Shown here: positions 22,581-29,500 of the stretch, piece after piece
Layout: each line of letters begins with the position of its first letter
Numbering within the stretch: position 1 is the first letter of the stretch
Assembly: GCA_043421945.1 (NCBI GenBank)
Contig: JBHOGO010000055.1
Location: 1-31,728 of the forward strand
Reading direction: 5' to 3'
DNA: 31,728 nt
Source of the DNA: Thaumasiovibrio sp043421945
Lineage (GTDB): Bacteria > Pseudomonadota > Gammaproteobacteria > Enterobacterales > Vibrionaceae
The notes under the pieces: model-generated
The model's input: only the letters and a program-made list of their open reading frames with translations
Told to the model about the DNA's origin: nothing
Database searches by the model: none
Translations under genes and position numbers: made by a program

Positions 22581-24735
22581 ATTTTTTAATAACCTTAAAT
22601 ATCTGCTCTGCGTTGTAGGGTTTGTTAATGACATAATCCATCCCTGCTTCAATACATGCTTTATGTTCGCTGTTACTTGATAGTGCAGTTGCGCCTATTA
22701 TTGTGACTGAGCCAACGCGCTCGTCCGCTTCAAGTTGTCGAATCCGTTTTGTTGCTTCAAACCCATCTAGACCAGGCATGATGCAGTCCATAAAAATGAT
22801 TTCAAAATTAGCATCTTGAACTGTCTTCACAGCGGCAAGTCCATCGTTAACACATACACATTCATAGCCTTGCTTCGTTAGCATTGTTTTCAGTATAAAC
22901 TGCTGAACTTTGTCATCTTCGACGATAAGAAGGGGATGGCTTTCTGCAACTTCATCATCTTCCATCTCTGCAAAGAGTTGTTCAATTTTTTGTGAAAACT
23001 CGGTGGTAGTAAATGGGTGTTGGATAATTTTGTCGACCATTTCATAGCCCTCTTCAAAGGGCTGGGGATCGGAGATAGAGAGAATAAGTTTAGTATTTCC
23101 GACTTTAGCTAAACGAGACTTTAGCGTTTTGCAAAAAGAACGCAGTTTGATGCCGTTCATGGTATCGGAAATGATGATTGCATCGTAATGATGCTCTTCT
23201 TTGAGTGTGCGGAAGATTTCATTCGGTGTTCGAACCACATTGGTTATTATTTTTAAATCTTCGAGAACACGAGTGATAATGCTAGTCTGAATATTATCGT
23301 CGCCACAAGCTAAGACACGGCGATTCTCAAATTCTGTAGAGGTTTGAAGGTATCTCTTAGGGGTTGTTTCAATTGAGAGGGATACTTTGTGACCAATGTC
23401 TGACTGCAGCCATATTAGTGAGGGCGAATGCTTTTGGTCAATGAGCTGTATGGCAGCGTTATTCATACTAAAGCTGTCAGCAGTAGGGCCCCACTCAGTT
23501 GTTTCAATCGCTTCAAAAGACATCTTATTAGAGTTCAAGAAGACAAGCTCGAAACTAAGCCTAATAGACTCAATATTATCACTTTGTTTAAGAGTACAGG
23601 TTAAAAGTGTGCTGTCATGTTCAATACTTTGAATAGCATTAGAAAAGCTAAGCAAAAGTGACCAGAAAATTTTGGTGTAATTACCCGCTGTGTATTCTGG
23701 GATACCAGGTGGTAGGTAACAGTCAAACGACCCACCTGTCTCTTTGACCTTATGTGACAGGTTGACACCTAGCCCGATAAATATCTTGGCGACGTCAATC
23801 GATAACCCGGTGTCATTTCCGCCAACGGAAAGCAGGTTGTTGTAGTTATCAGCAAGATCTGAAAGGGAGTCTGTAGCTGTAGTGATATCTTTAGCGAGAA
23901 CGACACCTGACTCGTCAGTCTCTTGTATCAATAATTTCACGCCGCCATTAATGGTGTTGGTTATCCCTCTTATTTCGTAACCAATAAAACCATAAAGCTG
24001 TCGATACAGGTCTGTATTTTTCCGAGAAAGTTCCACTTCGACTAACAGACGATTAAATGCGCTATATATATTGCGTTCTATGCCTGTAATTTCCGACTCT
24101 GTAGTATGTAAAAGAATTTCTTCGACTTCGTTGTTGGCACAATATGCTGACATTGCCTGAAGTGATTTTTCTAGTCTAGCTTGCTCGTTTTTTGTCCGCT
24201 CAAGGTGTCTAAATAGCCCTAACACAATCACCAACGCTGTAAGAAGGCTGATGGCTAGCTGTATATATAGCCTTTGCTGTGTGCTGTTTTGCGCTTCGTT
24301 ATATAAATTGAGCTTAATTCTTGTAAGGTTTGAAGATAGCGCCTCCATCTCGCCGATATGAATGATGAACTCTTGGAGTAGACGAGCGTTGTCAGTATTG
24401 TCTTGGTAGCGATAAATCGATAGTAAAGACATCTGGAAAACACTAATGCCGACAGTGCTAACTGATTTTTTTTCATTTGCTATCAAATGCTCAACGAGCA
24501 GAATTTGCTTAGTGAGTTCAGATAGGTCAAGAGTCAGCTCACACGGCTGTGTACTGCAGGTAATCACTTTTGTCGTGGTTTCTTTAGATAAGCTAACTGT
24601 ATGATCTATAGCTTCGATAAGTGGATCATCGTTAATTTCAAATGTAGCGCCATAATTGTGAAGCGAATAAACCTGCATACCACTAAAAGTAAGGAGTATG
24701 AGGATGAAAACACAAAAAAGAAGGCGATTTTTCAC
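22555..24735 (-). CDS. Membrane hybrid sensor with pseudokinase core and two receiver domains
   Basis: 726 residues, start GTG with GAGAGGT before it. Membrane segments at about 4-20 and 156-175 enclose a periplasmic domain of about 135 residues containing the Cys pair CSTQPC (60, 65). The cytoplasmic dimerisation helix (about 240-300) has FIGYEIRG where kinases have SHEIR: the phospho-accepting His is Tyr253. The ATPase-like domain (about 310-460) keeps an NAIQS remnant but no DxGxG or GxGLGL glycine boxes. Receiver-like domain 1 (about 472-590) is degenerate, with QHP in place of the KP pair. Receiver 2 (601-720) is complete: D607, D608, D650, T683, K705. It lies between the HlyD-like and TolC-like genes, and an Hpt protein begins the same operon. 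It probably senses envelope or secretion state and relays by receiver 2 rather than by autophosphorylation. Confidence 0.88.
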   Translation of the reverse strand: MKNRLLFCVFILILLTFSGMQVYSLHNYGATFEINDDPLIEAIDHTVSLSKETTTKVITCSTQPCELTLDLSELTKQILLVEHLIANEKKSVSTVGISVFQMSLLSIYRYQDNTDNARLLQEFIIHIGEMEALSSNLTRIKLNLYNEAQNSTQQRLYIQLAISLLTALVIVLGLFRHLERTKNEQARLEKSLQAMSAYCANNEVEEILLHTTESEITGIERNIYSAFNRLLVEVELSRKNTDLYRQLYGFIGYEIRGITNTINGGVKLLIQETDESGVVLAKDITTATDSLSDLADNYNNLLSVGGNDTGLSIDVAKIFIGLGVNLSHKVKETGGSFDCYLPPGIPEYTAGNYTKIFWSLLLSFSNAIQSIEHDSTLLTCTLKQSDNIESIRLSFELVFLNSNKMSFEAIETTEWGPTADSFSMNNAAIQLIDQKHSPSLIWLQSDIGHKVSLSIETTPKRYLQTSTEFENRRVLACGDDNIQTSIITRVLEDLKIITNVVRTPNEIFRTLKEEHHYDAIIISDTMNGIKLRSFCKTLKSRLAKVGNTKLILSISDPQPFEEGYEMVDKIIQHPFTTTEFSQKIEQLFAEMEDDEVAESHPLLIVEDDKVQQFILKTMLTKQGYECVCVNDGLAAVKTVQDANFEIIFMDCIMPGLDGFEATKRIRQLEADERVGSVTIIGATALSSNSEHKACIEAGMDYVINKPYNAEQIFKVIKKYAALQKIS

Positions 24736-24738
24736 TCA

Positions 24739-26079
24739 TTACCTCTCATCAAAGGCGTCTTCTATAGCTGACATAACAGGCTTAACGGCGTAATCTATCA
24801 CTTTCCTGTCGCCTGTTTTAATATCAGCAGTAAACTCCATGTGGGGTGAGAGGTTATACTTAACGCCGCTGCGTTCTAAATAGCCATTTTCGAGAGAAAT
24901 TTTAGCCAAGTAAAATTCCGTTTCTTCTTCCTCGTAAGAGGTTCTGGAGATGGAATAGATAATCCCTTTGATATAGCCATATTTAGCAAAGTTATAGGTA
25001 TCAAGCTTTACTTTTACTTCCTGACCTATTTCAATAAACCCTAGGTCCTTACGGGATATTTGCGCTTCTCCGTGAATCTTATTTTCAATAGGAGATATGT
25101 CGGCGATGCTATCTCCAGGGGAAATAACCGCAGAGATATAATTATAATTTACTTTGTCAACAATCCCGTCGACGGGTGAGGTAACCGTTAACCGTTCAAC
25201 CTTATCTGTGAGTTGGGGAAGTTGTTCTTTTTTTAAATCGAGATCTTTCTGGTTTTGGCTTAGCTGAGCATAATATTCAGAATTACGATTAAACCTAAGG
25301 TCTTCGAGCTGGATTTCCATTTTCCCAAGCTGAAAACGTTCATTCATGATACTTTCATGGAGGTTTTCTATCTCTCTTAGCATATTCATCTCTTGTACTT
25401 TCATGGTTAGTACTTCGAGATAAGATGCCATTTCTTCTTTATAGAGTGTGTTTTTTATTTGAAGCTGCTCATCGATGAGCGCAAGTTGAGCTTTAGAACT
25501 TGAAACTCTGTTCACCATTGACTTTATTAAGCTATGCTTGTGCTCGATATCATGAATAATAAGCGCTTCGTTAGAGGTGTTTTTCTGACTTTCTTTACTC
25601 CATGCCTCCATGAATTTACTGATTAGGGATTCTGTCGCGCCTGGGACTTCATCAAAAAGAGGTTCTCTACTTCCAATCAATGCCGAATATTTCTCTATTT
25701 CTAAAGCCATATTGACAATTTCTAAATGTGTTGTTGCGAGTTGAGACTCACGATCTAATGAAGCTATCGTAGCGATAGGTTGCCCGACGTATACAATGTC
25801 TCCCGGTTTGACAAGAAGGCTCTCTAACATACCGCCCTCAAGATGTTGAATTTTTTCAACATCACGCTCTAAAAGTATCTCACCACGGGCAGAAACAACG
25901 ATATCGATCGTGGCTTGAGACATGACGGCAATCAATAGTAGTGAGAATATAAATGCAGAAAGCAGAACTTTTTGCGTAAATGTGACTTGTGCCGTCGATG
26001 TAAATTTAGGACGTAGAGCTCCGTCAGCATCTGCATTGTTTGCAATGGCGTGTTTAATCGTTTGCTCTAAAGACGACAT
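24739..26079 (-). CDS. HlyD/LapC-type membrane fusion protein
   Basis: A 446-residue periplasmic adaptor that links the inner-membrane ABC exporter to the TolC-like channel. There is a short cytoplasmic N-terminus, one membrane helix (about 36-58), then the first lipoyl half (VEKIQHLEGGMLESLLVKPGDIVYVGQPIATI). A long coiled coil spans about 110-295. The second lipoyl half (LTVTSPVDGIVDKVNYNYISAVISPGDSIADISP) and the beta-barrel (GQEVKVKLDTYNFAKYGYIKGIIYSIS) follow. The C-terminus TGDRKVIDYAVKPVMSAIEDAF has the usual HlyD ending. AAGGAA precedes the ATG. It is 14 bases after hpt and 3 bases before the hybrid sensor gene. Confidence 0.93.
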   Translation of the reverse strand: MSSLEQTIKHAIANNADADGALRPKFTSTAQVTFTQKVLLSAFIFSLLLIAVMSQATIDIVVSARGEILLERDVEKIQHLEGGMLESLLVKPGDIVYVGQPIATIASLDRESQLATTHLEIVNMALEIEKYSALIGSREPLFDEVPGATESLISKFMEAWSKESQKNTSNEALIIHDIEHKHSLIKSMVNRVSSSKAQLALIDEQLQIKNTLYKEEMASYLEVLTMKVQEMNMLREIENLHESIMNERFQLGKMEIQLEDLRFNRNSEYYAQLSQNQKDLDLKKEQLPQLTDKVERLTVTSPVDGIVDKVNYNYISAVISPGDSIADISPIENKIHGEAQISRKDLGFIEIGQEVKVKLDTYNFAKYGYIKGIIYSISRTSYEEEETEFYLAKISLENGYLERSGVKYNLSPHMEFTADIKTGDRKVIDYAVKPVMSAIEDAFDER

Positions 26080-26093
26080 TGCGATTCCTTAGG

Positions 26094-26420
26094 CTATGCC
26101 AGTTGAGCCTGTAATTGATTCCTAACGGCTAATAGTTTTGAGTTAGCTTGCTCTAGTACCTCTTCTTCGGGAAGCTCTCCACGTTTAGTTTGAGCCTCAA
26201 TGATTTCTAAAATCTCAACTGCATCCTTTTCACACATTGAACACAGTGCGCCTTTTAAGGTATGTACGGTATGGAACATCGACTCACAGTCGCCGTTACT
26301 TAGCTGAGTTCGAAGTTTGTCATCATCATTAGCATGTTCTTCCATGTACATTTGGATGATTTGTTCAAGAATATCGGCGTCACCGCCAGTCATCAGAGAT
26401 AGTTCGTCAATATCGATCAT
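26094..26420 (-). CDS. Free-standing Hpt phosphotransfer protein
   Basis: A 108-residue four-helix-bundle Hpt domain, first gene of the secretion operon. The phosphorylation site is H53 in VHTLKGALCSM, matching the HxLKG motif of Hpt modules. The N-terminus (IDELSLMTGGDADILEQIIQMYMEE) is typical of the first helix. It should exchange phosphate with a receiver domain, most simply receiver 2 of the hybrid sensor two genes downstream. No response regulator with an output domain lies in the window, so the end point of the relay is unknown. AAGGGA precedes the ATG. Confidence 0.9.
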   Translation of the reverse strand: MIDIDELSLMTGGDADILEQIIQMYMEEHANDDDKLRTQLSNGDCESMFHTVHTLKGALCSMCEKDAVEILEIIEAQTKRGELPEEEVLEQANSKLLAVRNQLQAQLA

Positions 26421-26590
26421 GCTGTTCCCTTTTGTTGATTAACTTGACGTTAACATTGGTGAAATTATGGCGAAATATTTGTCTAATTTCCACTTAATAT
26501 TTGCCTAGAAAACTTTCTATTTTTTATTGCAACCAAGCACATATGGGCTAAGTTTAGTATTGATTCGATTAATTTCAAAGGGATTGCGCA
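26421..26590. promoter_or_regulatory. Divergent control region of the adhesin and its secretion operon
   Basis: 170 bp of AT-rich sequence drives the operon (minus) and the giant adhesin (plus). It holds a near-perfect direct repeat, AATATTTGTCTA (26474-26485) and AATATTTGCCTA (26496-26507), with a 22-bp period. This is two helical turns, as for a dimeric activator or tandem binding. The adhesin start has AAAGGGA (26577-26583) before ATG 26591. No confident -35/-10 pair was found. Confidence 0.5.
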
Positions 26591-29500
26591 ATGGCTGACA
26601 ATAATGATAACCAGAACCCTCTAAATGATGCTAAAGAAAACATTGTGAGCCGTGATAGCGGAACGGAATCCACATCAGCACAAGAGAGACAGAATCAGCA
26701 AAATACAGCATCGAGTACTGTCGCGACCGGGGCAGAGACCCTCCAAGACGATGTTGCTGCTGGTGGTGGGGGTGAAGAAGGCTCTGGTGGTGGTGGCAGT
26801 TCAGAAGATTCCTCAAGTCAGGGCAGTGGAAGTAGTGCTGCATCCACAGATACGTCAGGCGGCCCTAGTGGTGACTCCCAAAGTAATGTTATTCCAAGTG
26901 CTGGTGGAAGCGGTGGTGGAGAATCCGCCAGTGATTCAGGAGGAGCAAGCTCTGGTGCAGCTCCTCAAAATGTTGGCGGTCAAGCAGAAGAATCAGCTTC
27001 AGGTGAAGCAGAGGGTGATACGAGCCAAGCGGCTACAAATACTGCTGGTGGTGTTGCATTAGGTAGTGCTGATGGAACGGCTGAAGCAGAAGAAACTGGT
27101 TTTGATACTGAAACATCCAGTGAAACATTTGAAGTTAATGTAGAGGATGGTGTTGATGCTTCAACAGCCTTAGAAGATGACTTTGATACTGAAACAGTGT
27201 CAGAGACCTTTGAAGTCAATGTAGAAAATACGAATGACGGCCCTGAGGCCGAAGACCTAGCTTATACCATTGAAGAAGATGGCACTTTAACGTTTACCGA
27301 CGAACAGCTTCTCGCTGGTGCATCGGATATTGATGGGGATGACCTCTCTGTCGAATCTGTTAATTATAGTGGTGCAGATGGTGTCTTCACCGATAATGGT
27401 GATGGCTCTTATACATTCGCTCCAAATGAAAATTTTAACGGTGAAGTTGATTTAAGCTTCACTGTATCCGATGGTACCGAGACCACGGAAGCTAACATCG
27501 ACATTACCGTTGAAGGTGTCAATGATGCGCCAGTGTCAGGCGATCTTGCTTACAGCGTCGATGAAGATGGTGCGATTACACTGTCTCAAGAACAGTTGCT
27601 CTCACAAGCGGGTGATGTAGAAGGGGATGAGTTAACCGCTTCTGACCTGTCTGCTGGCGACAATGCAACAGTGACACAAAATGACGATGGCTCATTCACC
27701 ATTACCCCGGATGAGAACTTCAATGGCGACATCGATCTAAGTTTCGAAATTAGCGATGGCGAAGACACTATCGTGGCGTCGGCAGATCTGACGGTTAATC
27801 CTATCAACGACTTGCCAACCGCTGAAGACCATTCATACAGTGTTAATGAAGATGGCACCATCACCTTCACCGATGAGCAGTTGTTGGAAGGTTCAGCCGA
27901 TATTGATGGCGATGATCTGTCTGTTGAATCTGTGAACTACAGCGGTACGGATGGCGTATTTACTGATAATGGGGATGGCTCTTATACGTTTGCACCAAAC
28001 GAAAACTTCAATGGTGAGGTAGACCTTACATTCACTGTTTCGGATGGAACAGACACTGCTGATGCCAATATCGATATCACTGTTGAAGGTGTCAACGATG
28101 CACCAGTTTCAGGCGATCTTGCTTACAGCGTCGATGAAGATGGCGCAATTACACTGTCTCAAGAGCAGTTGCTATCACAAGCCGGTGATGTGGAAGGAGA
28201 CGAGCTAACCGCTTCAGACCTGTCAGCTGGCGATAACGCAACCGTCATACAAAATGATGATGGCTCATTCACCATTACCCCGGATGAGAACTTCAACGGT
28301 GACATCGACCTAAGCTTCGAAATTAGCGATGGCGAAGACACCATTGTTGCAAGTGCTGACCTGACGGTTAACCCAGTCAACGACTTGCCAACGGCTGAAG
28401 ACCATTCATACAGTGTTAATGAAGATGGCACCATTACCTTCACTGATGAGCAGTTGTTGGAAGGTTCAGCCGATATCGATGGCGATGATCTGTCTGTTGA
28501 ATCTGTGAACTACAGCGGTACGGATGGCGTATTTACTGATAATGGGGATGGCTCCTATACGTTTGCACCAAACGAAAATTTCAATGGTGAGGTAGACCTT
28601 ACTTTCACTGTTTCGGATGGAACAGACACTGTTGATGCCAATATCGATATCACTGTTGAAGGTGTCAACGATGCGCCAGTCTCGGGTGACCTCGCTTACA
28701 GCGTCGATGAAGACGGTGCGATTACACTGTCTCAAGAGCAGTTGCTGTCTCAAGCGGGTGATGTCGAAGGGGATGAGTTAACCGCTTCTGACTTGTCTGC
28801 TGGCGACAATGCAACGGTCACACAAAATGATGATGGTTCATTCACCATTACCCCGGATGAGAACTTCAACGGTGACATCGACCTGAGCTTCGAAATCTCT
28901 GATGGCGAAGATACCATCGTCGCGTCGGCTGACCTGACGGTTAACCCTGTCAACGATTTGCCAACTGCTGAAGACCAAGCGTTCTCAGTCAATGAAGATG
29001 GCACCATCACGTTTACGGATGAGCAGCTACTCGATGGCTCTGCCGATATCGACGGGGATGATCTGTCTGTTGAGTCTGTGAGCTACACCGGTACAGACGG
29101 TGTCTTCACCGACAATGGTGATGGTAGCTATACCTTCGCACCGAATGAAAACTTCAATGGTGAAGTCGACCTTAGCTTCACGGTGTCGGACGGTACTGAT
29201 ACTGTCGATGCGAGCATCGATATCACTGTCGATGAGGTCAACGATCCACCGGTTGCAGGTGTAACCTCTTACCAAGTGGACGAAGACAGTGTCATTACCA
29301 TCAGTGATGAACAGCTTCTGGCTAACAGCAGTGATGTTGAAGGTGATGTGGCTGTTGATGGCGTGAGTTACTCTGGCACCGACGGTATCTTTACCGATAA
29401 CGGCGATGGCACCTACAGCTTCGCACCAAATGAAAACTTCGATGGCGACGTATCACTGGATGTGACGGTTGTTGATGAAGATGGCGCGACAGCAGAAACC

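Noticed and set aside
26754..26765. VAAG sequence in the adhesin as a LapG cleavage site
   Set aside because: The short motif occurs in a low-complexity Ala/Gly region and no retention module precedes it, so I do not call it a cleavage site.
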